A stretch of DNA of 64,000 bases from Zoogloeaceae bacterium (GCA_031277315.1 JAITMP010000022.1:62001-126000); one strand, 5' to 3'. Counted from the stretch's first letter, positions 9,065-18,700 are shown. Made by a program: numbers and translations. The notes: generated from the sequence alone by a model not told the origin.

Positions 9065-10656
9065 GCCTCGCCCTGCCCGCCGGCGTCCGCGTCGACGCCC
9101 CTCTGCATCCCCGTTTCGACGAGATCCTCACGCCCGAGGCGCTCGCCTTTCTCGCCAAACTGCACCGCGCCTTCGAGCCGCGCCGGCAGGAACTGCTGAA
9201 GAAACGCATCGAGCGCCAGACGCGCATCGACGCCGGCGAGATGCCGGATTTTCTGCCGGAGACGAAACACATCCGCGAAGGCGACTGGAAAATCGCGCCG
9301 CTGCCCAAGGCGCTGGAATGCCGCCGGGTTGAAATCACCGGCCCGGTCGAACGCAAGATGATCATCAACGCCTTCAACTCGGGCGCCGATTCCTACATGA
9401 CCGACTTCGAGGATTCCAACAGCCCGAACTGGTTCAATCAGGTGCAGGGTCAGGTGAACATGAAGGACGCCATCCGCCGCGTCATCAGCGTCGAATCGGG
9501 CGGCAAGACCTACAAGCTCAACGACGAGGTCGCCACCCTGCAGATCCGCCCGCGCGGCTGGCATCTCGACGAGAAACACGTGAGGGTCGACGGCGGCCGC
9601 GTCTCCGGCGGCATTTTCGATTTCGCGCTGGTGTTCTTCCACAACGCCCGCGAGCAGATCGCCCGCGGCGCCGGCCCTTTCTATTACTTGCCGAAAATGG
9701 AATCGCACCTCGAAGCGCGCCTGTGGAACGATGTCTTCTGCATGGCGCAGGACGAACTCGGCATTCCGCGCGGCACCATCAAGGCCACCGTGCTGATCGA
9801 AACCATCCTCGCCACCTTCGAGCTGGAAGAAATTCTCTACGAACTGCGCGAGCATTCCGCCGGACTCAACGCCGGCCGCTGGGATTACATTTTTTCCTGC
9901 ATCAAGAAATTCAAGCGCAACGGCGATTTCTGCCTCGCCAACCGCAGCGCCATCACGATGGAAGTGCCGTTCATGCGCAGCTACGCGCTGGCGCTCATCA
10001 AGGCGTGCCACAAGCGCGGCGCGCCCGCCATCGGCGGCATGAGCGCGCTGATCCCGATCAAGAACGATCCGGCCGCCAACGAGAAGGCGCTCGCCGGCAT
10101 TCGTCATGACAAAACGCGCGACGCGCAGGACGGCTTCGACGGCGGCTGGGTGGCGCATCCGGGGCTGGTCGGCATCGCCATGGAGGAATTCGTCAAGGTG
10201 CTCGGCGCGCGCCCCAACCAGTGGGAGAAGCAGCGCGAGGAATCCTTCGGCCAGAAAGACTGGCTCAACTTCCAGCCCGAGCAGCCGATCACCGAGACCG
10301 GGCTGCGCAACAACATCAACGTCGGCATCCACTACCTCGGCTCCTGGCTTGCCGGCAACGGCTGCGTGCCGATTCACAATCTGATGGAAGACGCCGCCAC
10401 CGCCGAAATCTCGCGCTCGCAAGTGTGGCAATGGGTGGTCAGCCCGAAAGGCAAACTCGATGACGGGCGCAAGATCACCGCCGAAATGGTGAAGGCGCTG
10501 ATCCCCGAAGAACTGGCCAAGGTGAAAGCCGCCGTCAGCGCCGGCGGCGAGAAAACCGCCACCTACGACCAGGCGGCAACGATCTTCGAGAAGATGAGCC
10601 TGTCGCCCGACTACCCCGAATTCCTCACGCTGCCGCTCTACGAAGCGATGGAATAA
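9061..10656 (+). CDS. aceB: Malate synthase A
   Basis: Condenses glyoxylate with acetyl-CoA to malate, the second step of the glyoxylate shunt. At 531 residues it is the normal size for isoform A. Recognisable blocks are MIINAFNSGADSYMTDFEDS near residue 100, FYYLPKMESHLEARLWNDVF near 205, GTIKATVLIETILATFELEE near 240, WDYIFSCIKKF near 280, and the C-terminal HNLMEDAATAEISRSQVWQW. Its ATG overlaps the hyi stop and has AAGGAG 7-8 nt upstream. The partner enzyme aceA is in the same window but 17 kb away under its own promoter. Confidence 0.97.
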   Translation: MSLALPAGVRVDAPLHPRFDEILTPEALAFLAKLHRAFEPRRQELLKKRIERQTRIDAGEMPDFLPETKHIREGDWKIAPLPKALECRRVEITGPVERKMIINAFNSGADSYMTDFEDSNSPNWFNQVQGQVNMKDAIRRVISVESGGKTYKLNDEVATLQIRPRGWHLDEKHVRVDGGRVSGGIFDFALVFFHNAREQIARGAGPFYYLPKMESHLEARLWNDVFCMAQDELGIPRGTIKATVLIETILATFELEEILYELREHSAGLNAGRWDYIFSCIKKFKRNGDFCLANRSAITMEVPFMRSYALALIKACHKRGAPAIGGMSALIPIKNDPAANEKALAGIRHDKTRDAQDGFDGGWVAHPGLVGIAMEEFVKVLGARPNQWEKQREESFGQKDWLNFQPEQPITETGLRNNINVGIHYLGSWLAGNGCVPIHNLMEDAATAEISRSQVWQWVVSPKGKLDDGRKITAEMVKALIPEELAKVKAAVSAGGEKTATYDQAATIFEKMSLSPDYPEFLTLPLYEAME

Positions 10657-10984
10657 AGGCGCCGCCGGCGCGGGCCGGCCGTGCAAAGCCGGCACCGGGA
10701 AAGCCGGGATGGGGATGGGTTCGCAGCACCGCCGCATACCCTCTCCCCCGACTCCCCCGATCAAGTCGGGGGCAGGCTCTCTCCCGCAAGCGGGCGAGGG
10801 GAGTCGTCTCCTTCCCCTTCAAGGGGAAGGCCGGGATGGGGATGGGTTTGCAGCAGGGCCTGTCATTCTGCGCGGCATGACGTGATGGGCGTTTGCTGCG
10901 TTTACTTCAACCTAATAGCCTCTAGCTGCTCTCCCAAGAATGATCCATAAGAATGGGAGAGTGGCCTTTAACGGGGGACATGCT
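10657..10984. repeat. Intergenic block of REP-like palindromic repeats
   Basis: This gap after aceB holds no gene. It contains a mosaic of short repeats also found at 15283-15717. Bases 10671-10722 match 15458-15509 with two mismatches over 52 bp (a GCCGGC palindrome followed by GGGATGGGGATGGGTTC). A shorter copy of the second half lies at 10821-10849. CTCTCCCGCAAGCGGG and CCTTCCCCTTCAAGGGGAAGG palindromes are also present. These look like REP-type extragenic elements of this genome. Confidence 0.75.
10859..10913. repeat. 55-bp direct repeat, copy 1
   Basis: Begins CCTGTCATTCTGCGCGGCAT. It matches 11518-11572 with 4 mismatches in 55 bp and the same orientation. Its first half carries an imperfect GTCATTCTGCGC...GCATGAC inverted motif related to the element at 15531-15591. 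Confidence 0.85.
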
Positions 10985-11467
10985 GTGACAAATAGGATGA
11001 AGCCGTGGTTGATGATAGGTGCACTGAGTCTTGTGATAATCGGTGTGCTGGTTCTTGTGACGCTAGGAAGCTATGCTTGGTCGAGCTATCGCCGCGTAGA
11101 TCAATTGGAGCAAACAATAAATGCAGTAGTTGGCGTTCGACTACACTTTGGTTACGCTGTTGAACAGCAACTTATCGAGGACGCCGGATTTGATGTTGGC
11201 GCCACATGGAGAATTCGCCTTGCTGCGCCTGTCAATCAGGAAGATTTGCTGCGTATTGCCTCTGAGTTTGCTATTGCTGATTCTGCGGATCAAGAATTCT
11301 ATTCCGCTGAGTTTTCTCGGCTGTTTGCAAAGACGTTGGAGGGTTACGTGCTTTATGTTGCTGAAATGCCGCTTGGGTCTGAAACGATCTGCCCAACATT
11401 GCCATGCAACATTAAACTACTGCTACGCACAGGTGATCGTGAGTTGTTTGTTAATGTTTGGGGCTGA
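10985..11467 (+). CDS. Hypothetical membrane-anchored protein, AT-rich orphan
   Basis: Not recognised. From the GTG at 10985 (GGGGGA ribosome site just upstream) it encodes 160 residues; starts at 10940 or 10997 are alternatives. A single hydrophobic helix near the N-terminus (MIGALSLVIIGVLVLVTLG) follows a short basic stretch. The rest would be a soluble extracytoplasmic domain of about 120 residues with two cysteines close together (CPTLPCN). Base composition and codon choice (TTT, TTG, ATA, CTA) are clearly more AT-rich than the neighbours. It is bracketed by the 55-bp direct repeats. This suggests acquired DNA. Confidence 0.6.
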   Translation: MTNRMKPWLMIGALSLVIIGVLVLVTLGSYAWSSYRRVDQLEQTINAVVGVRLHFGYAVEQQLIEDAGFDVGATWRIRLAAPVNQEDLLRIASEFAIADSADQEFYSAEFSRLFAKTLEGYVLYVAEMPLGSETICPTLPCNIKLLLRTGDRELFVNVWG

Positions 11468-11485
11468 AGCAAGATAGCAAGATAG

Positions 11486-11512
11486 GTTGGGCTGAGCGCA
11501 GCGAAGCCCAAC
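11486..11512. repeat. Hairpin downstream of orphan gene
   Basis: GTTGGGCT and AGCCCAAC arms enclose GAGCGCAGCGA, itself close to self-complementary. This type of GTTGGGCTTCGCTGCGC-like element is common between genes in betaproteobacteria. It may end transcription of the orphan gene, but no T-run follows. Confidence 0.55.
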
Positions 11513-11517
11513 ATGAA

Positions 11518-11572
11518 CCTGTCATTCTGCGCGGCATGACGTGATGGGCGTTCGCTGGGCTTACTTCAATCT
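11518..11572. repeat. 55-bp direct repeat, copy 2
   Basis: Second copy of the repeat at 10859-10913, with 51 of 55 bases identical and the same orientation. It ends 8 bp before the stop of the convergent folE gene. Confidence 0.85.
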
Positions 11573-11579
11573 GCTTGTT

Positions 11580-12215
11580 TCACGGTAGCTTGCCGGAAAT
11601 TGCGCGCAGGAATTCCATGCGCAGCGGCGCGGATTCTTCAAAGCATCCGCTGAAAGCCTGCGTCACCACGCGCTCGTCGCCGCGCCGGTCTTCGCCGAGC
11701 AGCAGGCAGAGTTGCTCGGCTTCAATCACGCACGCGCCGCCGGCGGCTTTGCCGTGGCGCACCAGCGCCTCGGCGATGTCGTGTGTCATCCATTCCTGAT
11801 AGGTGAAGCGATGGCCGATGGCGTCCACCATGCGGGCGATGCGGCCAAAGCCGTGCAAGCGTCCGCCCGGCAGGTAGGCGACGTGGGCGACGCCGCGAAA
11901 CGGCACCAGATGATGCGGGCATACGCCATGCACGGCGATGCCGCGCACCACGACCATGTCGCGGCGCGGATCGTCGAAGCCTTCGCCCAGCGCCTCGGCC
12001 GGATCGAGATCGTATCCGCCCAGCAGACGGCGCTGCCATAGCGCCCGCACGCGCTCCGCCGTGCGGCCCATGTGCTTCGCGTCGGGCGCGATGCCGCAGG
12101 CGGCGAGCAGATCGCCGACCGCGCGCTCGAACGCCGCCGCGTCGAACGCATGCTGGCGCGGAATGCCGATGCCGGCGGCATCGGGATGGGGAACAGGCTC
12201 GGAGCAGTCGGTCAT
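11580..12215 (-). CDS. folE: GTP cyclohydrolase I family protein, divergent
   Basis: A 211-residue T-fold protein. GTP cyclohydrolase I makes dihydroneopterin triphosphate for folate synthesis. The zinc site is recognisable: CPHHLVPF (Cys and two His), and a later Cys in EAEQLC. HVAYLPGGRLHGFGRIARMVD and FTYQEWMTHDIAEAL follow the family pattern. The His normally two residues before the last zinc Cys (E. coli His179 of HYC, a catalytic residue) is Gln here, and the following RG motif is also lost. It may therefore be an altered paralogue. The start at 12215 is chosen by alignment; the ribosome site is weak. It lies 10 bp downstream of parE, in the same direction. Confidence 0.8.
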   Translation of the reverse strand: MTDCSEPVPHPDAAGIGIPRQHAFDAAAFERAVGDLLAACGIAPDAKHMGRTAERVRALWQRRLLGGYDLDPAEALGEGFDDPRRDMVVVRGIAVHGVCPHHLVPFRGVAHVAYLPGGRLHGFGRIARMVDAIGHRFTYQEWMTHDIAEALVRHGKAAGGACVIEAEQLCLLLGEDRRGDERVVTQAFSGCFEESAPLRMEFLRAISGKLP

Positions 12216-12225
12216 GGCGCAATCT

Positions 12226-12576
12226 CTAATTTTCCATGTCTGTGCTGGCAGCATCTACATGACGCGCCAAATCCATGCTGTCGTGCAAGATGCGCAGAAC
12301 ATCAAGCGTATCGGATGCCGCAACGCGCAGCACGACGAAGTGCCGGCCTTTGCGTGCATGGCGCGCGACGTGCAACGTGCGGATCCCCGGCGCAATTTCA
12401 TCGCGCTTTTTGATGTCGGGCAAATCGGGGCCGGCCGTCAGCGCTTGAAGCGCCTGTCCCAGCGTATCGGCATATCTTTGCGCCTGAAGCGCGCCGAAAT
12501 GTTGCGCTGTCCAGCGCACGATATCGGTGAAATCCTGCTCTGCCTGCCGCGTCAGGCGAACGGCCCATTGGGTCAT
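12226..12576 (-). CDS. parE: ParE/RelE family toxin
   Basis: A 116-residue toxin of the ParE/RelE superfamily. It opens with the classic VRLTRQAEQDFTDIVRWTAQHFG helix pair and ends with the strand pair HVARHARKGRHFVVLRV...LDVLRILHDSMD. ParE toxins inhibit gyrase, while RelE relatives cleave mRNA on the ribosome; the DxxxIxxW pattern favours ParE. It lies 6 bp downstream of its antitoxin gene and on the same strand, the usual arrangement. The C-terminus is about 15 residues longer than in typical ParE. Confidence 0.88.
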   Translation of the reverse strand: MTQWAVRLTRQAEQDFTDIVRWTAQHFGALQAQRYADTLGQALQALTAGPDLPDIKKRDEIAPGIRTLHVARHARKGRHFVVLRVAASDTLDVLRILHDSMDLARHVDAASTDMEN

Positions 12577-12582
12577 TGCGGT

Positions 12583-12864
12583 TCATGCCGGCGTAATGGC
12601 TTGGGCGGCAAGCGATTGAAGATGCGAACCGAGCGCTTCAGCGGTGGTAAAGGTTTTATAACGCCCTGCCGCGATATCTGCCATGCCCGCGTTTGCGGCC
12701 TGACGCAATAGCTCAAGACGACCGGCGTCTTCCTGTTCCCGACGCTCGATCAGCCGCAAGCCTTCGCGCAGCACTTCGCTTGCATTCTGATAGCGGCCGC
12801 TCAACACCATCTGCTCGACGAAGACGGCTTGATGATCGGTCAATACGACATTACGAGTGGGCAT
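12583..12864 (-). CDS. parD: ParD-type antitoxin
   Basis: A 93-residue antitoxin. The N-terminus (RNVVLTDHQAVFVEQMVLSGRYQNASEVLREGLRLIE) is a ribbon-helix-helix DNA-binding domain of the ParD/CopG type. The acidic, helical C-terminus binds the toxin. The ATG at 12864 has GGAGCG upstream; a longer frame to 12915 was rejected because it adds non-homologous residues. It is expected to repress its own promoter. Confidence 0.88.
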   Translation of the reverse strand: MPTRNVVLTDHQAVFVEQMVLSGRYQNASEVLREGLRLIERREQEDAGRLELLRQAANAGMADIAAGRYKTFTTAEALGSHLQSLAAQAITPA

Positions 12865-12954
12865 GAGCGCGCTCCCGGCAAGAATTGGCATACTATGCCA
12901 ATCAAGACATATCAAGTCAATGGGCTGCCGGAGGCATGCGCTGGCGCGCGAAAT

Positions 12955-15282
12955 TCAGCGCACGCTGACGCTGACCCGGTCGTGGCGTCCGGCGCCGTCC
13001 ATGACGGTGATGTCCACGCGGCCGCTTTCTTCGAGGCGGCGGATGAAGGGCTGGCGGGCCGGCTGCCGGGCGGCGAGGCGGCCATTCACGAGCCAATACA
13101 CTTCGTTGCCCTGAGCGCCGCCGCGCAGTTCGAGGCGGATGACGGGCGCTTGATCGGGGCGGGGGCGGCGGATGATCTCGCCCTGGCTGAGGCCGACGAT
13201 GCGCAGGCCGGCCTCGGGTTCGGGCGTTGGCGGACAGCGGGCGTCCCAGGCCGGGGGCCGCGCCTTGGTCTGGATGTCGGCGGTCAGCCAGGGTTCGAGC
13301 GCCGCCGGCCAGCGCGCCGTTTCGACGCGGCGGCGCGGGCGGTCGCTGCATGCGGCGCTCACGCGCAGGCCGCTGACGGCGTCGACTTCGTAGACGATGC
13401 GGGCTTCGCCGCCGTGCAGACGATCGGGGAAAGTCGGCGGCGCGGTGTCGTTGAGCAGCCAGGCGACGGCCTGCCGGTGGCAGAGGGCGGCTTGCGCCGG
13501 ATCGAAGCGGACGCCGAGCGGCCAGCAAATGGTTTCCTGCCGCACCGAGGGCGGCGGCGCGCGCGGCGCGGGCGGCTGGTTGTCGATGGCGGTAAAGAGG
13601 TCGACCAGCAGCGGCGCGGCGATGTTGGCGCCGAAGAAGCCGGGATTCGGCGTGCCGTCCGGGCGGCCGACCCAGACGCCGATGGTGTAGCGGTCGGAGA
13701 CGCCGATCGACCAGGCATCGCGGAAACCGAAACTGGTGCCGGTTTTCCAGGCGATGCCGCGGCGGATGCCCGCGCCTTGCTCGACGGCGCGACCGACCGG
13801 GCCGCCCGATTCGAGCACGTCGCGGATGATGAAGGCGGCGCCCGGCGACAGCATGCGCTGTTCGATCAACGGCTCGCCGGGCCGGTAGCGCGGTTTACCG
13901 GCCATGCCCTGACGGGCGAAGGCGGTGTACGCGCCGACGAGTTGTTCCAGCGTCGTGGCCGCGCCGCCGAGAATGACAGATAGATTGGGTGTCTCGCCCT
14001 TGGGAAAATCCAGTTTGAGGCCGCCGCGCCGCAGGGCGGCGACGAAACGGTTCGGCTCCAGACGGTCGAGCACTTCGACCGCCGGCACGTTGAGCGATTT
14101 GGCGAGGGCTTCCGAGACGCTGACCGGGCCGTGAAAAGATTGCTGGAAATTGCCCGGCTGATAACCGCCGAAGGATTGCGGCACGTCGGCCAGCAGCGAT
14201 TGGGAATGAATCAAGCCCTCATCCAGCGCCAGCCCGTAAAGAAAGGGTTTCAGCGTCGAGCCGGGCGAGCGCGGCGCGCGCACCATGTCGACGAAGGCGA
14301 AGCGGTCGGCGTCGGCGAAATCCGCCGAGCCGGCGTAGGCGCGCACCTCCAGCGTGGCGTTGTCGACCGCCAGCGCCGCCATCGAAACACGCGGCGGCAG
14401 CATGCCGAGGCGGCTCGTGAGCAGCAATTCCACCGTCTCCTGCGTCGGCGCGTCGATCGTCGTGTCGATGCGCCGCTCATGCAAACCCTGGCTGGCCTCC
14501 TTGCGCAGCCGCTCGGCGAGCAGCGGCGCCAAGAGCGGTTCGCGCAAGGTCTGGGCGATGATCGGCTCCTGCTTCGCATCGCGGATGTCATCCTCGCGCC
14601 ACAGGCCGCGCATCCGCGCCAGTACCTTGTCGCGCGCTGCCCGCGCCTGCGCCGATTGACGGTCGGGCCGCAGCCGCGAAGGCGCTTGCGGCAGCACGGT
14701 GAGCAGCGCCGCGTCGGCGTGGCTCAAGCGCCGCGCCGGTTTGCCCAGATAAGCGCGGCTGGCCGCCTCGACGCCTTCCAGCACGCCGCCCATCGGCGCG
14801 TAATTGATGTAGAGCGCAAGAATTTCGTCCTTCGAATAACGCCGCTCCAGTTGCAGCGCGCGCAGAATCTGCCGCGTTTTGCCGAACAGCGTGCGCGGCG
14901 CCGGCTCGATGATGCGGGCCACCTGCATGGTCAAGGTCGAGCCGCCGGAGACGATGCGCCCGTGGCGCGCCCACTGCCAAGCTGCGCGCGCCAGCGCCAC
15001 CGGATTGACGCCGGGATGCCAGCGGAACCAGCGATCCTCGTAGCGTTGCAGCGCCTCCAGATAGAGCGGCGAGACATCGCGCAATGCCACCGGATAACGC
15101 CAGACATGATCGCGGTCGGGAAACGCCCGCAACGGCGTGCCGTCGCGGGCGAGAATGACAAGCGCCTGAGACGCGCCGCCGTCCGGCAGCGGCGGCGGAA
15201 AAATCTGATCGAGCGCGATCAGGCAGGTCAGCGCGAACAGCAGAACCCAAATCCAGCGCCGCTGTTTAAAACGGATTTTCAT
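12955..15282 (-). CDS. pbpC: Penicillin-binding protein 1C
   Basis: A 775-residue bifunctional peptidoglycan enzyme anchored by one N-terminal helix (residues 9-25). The glycosyltransferase domain shows ALQRYEDRWFRWHPGVNP and GRIVSGGSTLTMQVAR near residue 112. The transpeptidase carries SPGSTLKPFLYG (catalytic Ser of SxxK) near 337 and KTGTSFGFRDAW near 514. The last 90 residues fit the PBP1C C-terminal domain. It follows the alpha-2-macroglobulin gene on the same strand, as in enterobacteria (yfhM-pbpC), where the pair is thought to link cell-wall repair and protease trapping. A 435-bp repeat-rich gap separates the two here. Confidence 0.95.
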   Translation of the reverse strand: MKIRFKQRRWIWVLLFALTCLIALDQIFPPPLPDGGASQALVILARDGTPLRAFPDRDHVWRYPVALRDVSPLYLEALQRYEDRWFRWHPGVNPVALARAAWQWARHGRIVSGGSTLTMQVARIIEPAPRTLFGKTRQILRALQLERRYSKDEILALYINYAPMGGVLEGVEAASRAYLGKPARRLSHADAALLTVLPQAPSRLRPDRQSAQARAARDKVLARMRGLWREDDIRDAKQEPIIAQTLREPLLAPLLAERLRKEASQGLHERRIDTTIDAPTQETVELLLTSRLGMLPPRVSMAALAVDNATLEVRAYAGSADFADADRFAFVDMVRAPRSPGSTLKPFLYGLALDEGLIHSQSLLADVPQSFGGYQPGNFQQSFHGPVSVSEALAKSLNVPAVEVLDRLEPNRFVAALRRGGLKLDFPKGETPNLSVILGGAATTLEQLVGAYTAFARQGMAGKPRYRPGEPLIEQRMLSPGAAFIIRDVLESGGPVGRAVEQGAGIRRGIAWKTGTSFGFRDAWSIGVSDRYTIGVWVGRPDGTPNPGFFGANIAAPLLVDLFTAIDNQPPAPRAPPPSVRQETICWPLGVRFDPAQAALCHRQAVAWLLNDTAPPTFPDRLHGGEARIVYEVDAVSGLRVSAACSDRPRRRVETARWPAALEPWLTADIQTKARPPAWDARCPPTPEPEAGLRIVGLSQGEIIRRPRPDQAPVIRLELRGGAQGNEVYWLVNGRLAARQPARQPFIRRLEESGRVDITVMDGAGRHDRVSVSVR

Positions 15283-15717
15283 GACGGATCAGCCGCGCCT
15301 TGAATTTTTTCTCCATTGCCCCATCCCCACCCAACCCTCCCCTTGAAGGGGAGGGTTCGTAAGCTGTGCCTCCCCTTGAAGGGGAGGGCTTTGTGCTCCT
15401 TCCCCTTCAAGGGGGCGAAGGCGGGGTTTCGCAAAGCACTGCTTTGCGCCGCCTGAGCGGGCCGGCTGTGCAAAGCCGGCACCGGGAAGGCCGGGATGGG
15501 GATGGGTTCAGGATGAAGGCAAGTAGCGTTTGTCATTCCGCGCCCTGCGACTGCGCGCAGGGTGACACGCTTCGCTTTGCGCAGAATGACAACCCTGACA
15601 CTCCCTTTTCCCGCAAGCGGGGGAAGGAGAAAATCACGCCCCTCTCCCGCTTGCGGGAGAGGGGTTGGGGGAGAGGGCAGAGGAGAGGGCGTCTCCAAGG
15701 AGGTTCCGCGTCGAATC
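15283..15717. repeat. REP-like palindrome cluster between A2M gene and pbpC
   Basis: No gene was found here. Perfect palindromes follow one another: 15333-15357 (12-bp arms around one base), 15369-15387 (CCTCCCCTTGAAGGGGAGG), 15431-15447 (GCAAAGCACTGCTTTGC), 15461-15480 (GCCGGC arms), 15531-15591 (TGTCATTC...GAATGACA with an inner CCCTGCG/CGCAGGG hairpin), and 15639-15664 (12-bp arms, TT loop). The 52-bp unit 15458-15509 is shared with 10671-10722. The block could stabilise mRNA ends or reduce pbpC expression relative to the upstream gene. Confidence 0.8.
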
Positions 15718-18700
15718 CTATTCCTCTGCCGGGTTTTCCTTGCCGTCCGTTACCGTCAGCATGGCGTTACCGCCGGAGAGGCCGTAGGTGTCGGGGCGGT
15801 ACATGTCTTCGGCATAGAGGGGCGGGACGATGAATCTGCCGGGCGTGACGGCGCGGGCGCGGTAGAACAGGACCAGTTTGCCGCTCAGGGGGGCGACGGC
15901 GACGAAGCGGTCGTCGCGGAACTCGATGTGCTGGAGTTGCGCGTATTGCATCGCCTCGGCCGGATTCACGTCGCCGATCCTCACGCTGGCGAGGCCCTCG
16001 CCTTGGGCGATGTTGAGGTTTTCGATTTCGAGGCCGGCGGGGATGCGGTCGACAATCATGCCGTTGCTGATCCGGCCGCGCGCATTCACGCTGACGCGCA
16101 CGATTACCGATTCGCCCACCCGCAGCGGACGGCTGCCGAGCGGCCTGCCGTCGGCGTCGAACAGGTCGCGGTCGAGGGCGATGACATCGCTGCGGTCGGA
16201 CGGCATGCTGGCGGGATGGCCGCTCAGGCTCAGTTGCAGGTAGAGCTTGTCCTTGTGCGTGTTTTTGATGCGGATGCCGTTTTGCAGCGCCGCCGCCGTC
16301 AGCGGGCGGATCAGGCTGCCGGCGCCGCGCAGCGTTTCCGGCTTGTCGCCGCCGCCGAGGGCTTCCGCCGTCCAGCTGGTCTTGTCCGCGTCCGCGCCGG
16401 CGTTGGCGAAATGACGGCCCAGCAGGAACAGGGCGAGTTTTTCCTGCGTGCTGGTGTAGCGGTTGCGGTTCAGTTCGCCGGCGGCGATGGCGACCAGATT
16501 GCCTTGCCCTTCGACCTTCAGCTTGTGGCGGTCGAGCAGCACGTAGATCAGCGCCGCGTCGCGCAGCGGGCTGCCGTAGTCGCCCCACCAGTAGCCGGGA
16601 TCGCGGCCTTTTCGGACGCCTTCGGCGAGCGCCGTTTGGGCGCGGGTTTCGTCGCCCATCAGTTTCAGGGCGAGGCCGAGGTGCACCAGCGCCAGCCCGC
16701 TGTGCGCCTGCTCGCGCAGATCGAACATCTGGCGCAGGGTCGACAGCGGCGCTTTCGCTTCGCGCGCCAGCACGTAAGCGCCGTAGGCGAGCACGCCGAA
16801 GCGGCCGGAGCCGGCGTAACGGTAATCCTGCCAGCCGTTGGCGTTGTAGGCGATTCTGCCGGAGGGCAGGCCGGCGGCGCCTTCTTGCAGATTTTTGAGC
16901 AGGAATTCCTGCGTCTTCTGCTGCATCGCTTCCGGCACGGCGAAACTCTGCTCGCGCGCGTCGAGGAGGAAATTGCCGGCATAGGCGGTGAGCCAGTACT
17001 GGTATTCGGAGACGTTGCCCCACAGGCTGAAGCCGCCGCCCGGCCCTTGCATGGCGCCGAGGCGGGCGATGGCTTTTTCCAGCATCGCCGCCCGCTCTTC
17101 GCGGCTGTAGGGCTTGAGGCCGAACAGCCGGGCGCCGTCTTCGTCGATGAGGACATGGGGATAAGCGGTGCTGATGGTCTGTTCGGCGCAGCCGTAGGGA
17201 TAGGTGAGCAAGCCCTGAATTGCGCCGCGCACGTCGATCGGCGCCTGATCGGAGAGTGTCAGGTGCGCCTGCACGGTGCCGCGGATGAAGCCGCCCAGAT
17301 CGGCTTCGCGGATGTCGACGGTTTCGCCCGGCGCCACCGTTAGCAGCTTGAGTTGCTGCTGTTGCGGCGTCGCCGCCTGGACTTGCAGGCCGAAGCTGCG
17401 TTCGAGCTTGAAGCCGTCGCTGCCGGTGATGCGCACCCGCACGTCGGCCAGCCCGAACGCCTGGCCCGCTTCGAGCGGGAAGCGCAGGGTTTGCTTCTGC
17501 TGATCCTTCAGGCTCAGTTCCCGCTCGGCGTTGTGGATCTTCAGGCCGTCGGCATTTTCGACGCGCACCTTGAGCTTTTGCGCGGCCCCGGAGAGGTTGT
17601 GCAGATCGAGCGCGATGGCGGCCTGATCGCCGACGGTGAGAAAGCGCGGCGTCAGCAGTTCCGCCACCAGCGGCGCGGCGACGACGGTTTCGCTCTCGGC
17701 GTTGCCGAAGCGGTCGGCGGACGCGGCCACCGCCATCAGGCGCAGGGTGCCGTTGAAGTCGGGCACGGCGAGGGTGATGTCGGCTTCGCCTTTGTCGTCG
17801 AGTTGCACCGGGCCGGAGAACAGATCGACCAGACGGACTTTCTTCGGCAGGCTGCGGGTGGCTGCCGGCGCGGCGTCGCCGCCGAATTTCAGCTTGCCCT
17901 TGCGCCCCGCCATTTTCTCGATCAGGCGTCCGTAGACGTCGTACTGGTCGGCGCCGTAGCGCAACTGGCCGAAGAAGCGCGCGAACGGATCAGGCGTGGC
18001 GAAGCGCGTGATGTTGAGAATGCCGGCATCGACGGCGGAGAGCGTGACGAGCGCGGCTTGCCCGCTCAGTCCGGGCACTTTCACTTTCACCTTGAGCGGC
18101 GCGTCCGGCTGCATTTTCTGCAGCGCGTCGAGGTTGACCGTCAGTTTGCGCTCGCCGCGTTCGAGCGGCAGATGCGCCAGGCCGAGCGCCCGCGCCGGCG
18201 TCACTTTTTCGCCGCTGCCGCCGGGCCGCAGCACGGTGACGGCGACGTAGAGATCATGCCGTTTCCATTCCTTGTCGACCGGAATCTCGACGGTTGCGCC
18301 GTCGAGCGGCATGGCGGTGCGTTTCACCCACAGGGTGCGGTCGCTTTCGACGGTGATGAGCGCCTCGCCGGCGTGCGGCGGCGTGATCGTCAGTTTCGCC
18401 GTTTCGCCGTCGCGGTAGGCCGGCTTGTCGAATTTCAGCGCCACCCGGTCGGGGCGGATGCCCTGGGTTTCGTCGCCGCGCGCGCTCCAGCCGGCATAGA
18501 AACGGTACTTGACGGTCTGGTTGGTGGCGGGATCGAAAATTTCCAGACGGTAGCGGCCATATTTGACCGGGACGCCGAGCTTGCCGCGCCCGCCAGCGGG
18601 AATGCTGACCGTGGCGGTGTTGACCAGTTCGTCGGTTTCAGTGAAGCCCGAGTTCCAGCCGCGCTGATCGTCGAAGCGCCAGTAATAATCGCGGTTCTCG

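Noticed and set aside
10657..11572. Insertion sequence carrying the orphan gene
   Set aside because: No transposase and no terminal inverted repeats; only direct repeats flank the gene.
15283..15717. Possible CRISPR array
   Set aside because: The repeats are palindromes of different sequence with no regular spacers and no cas genes nearby.
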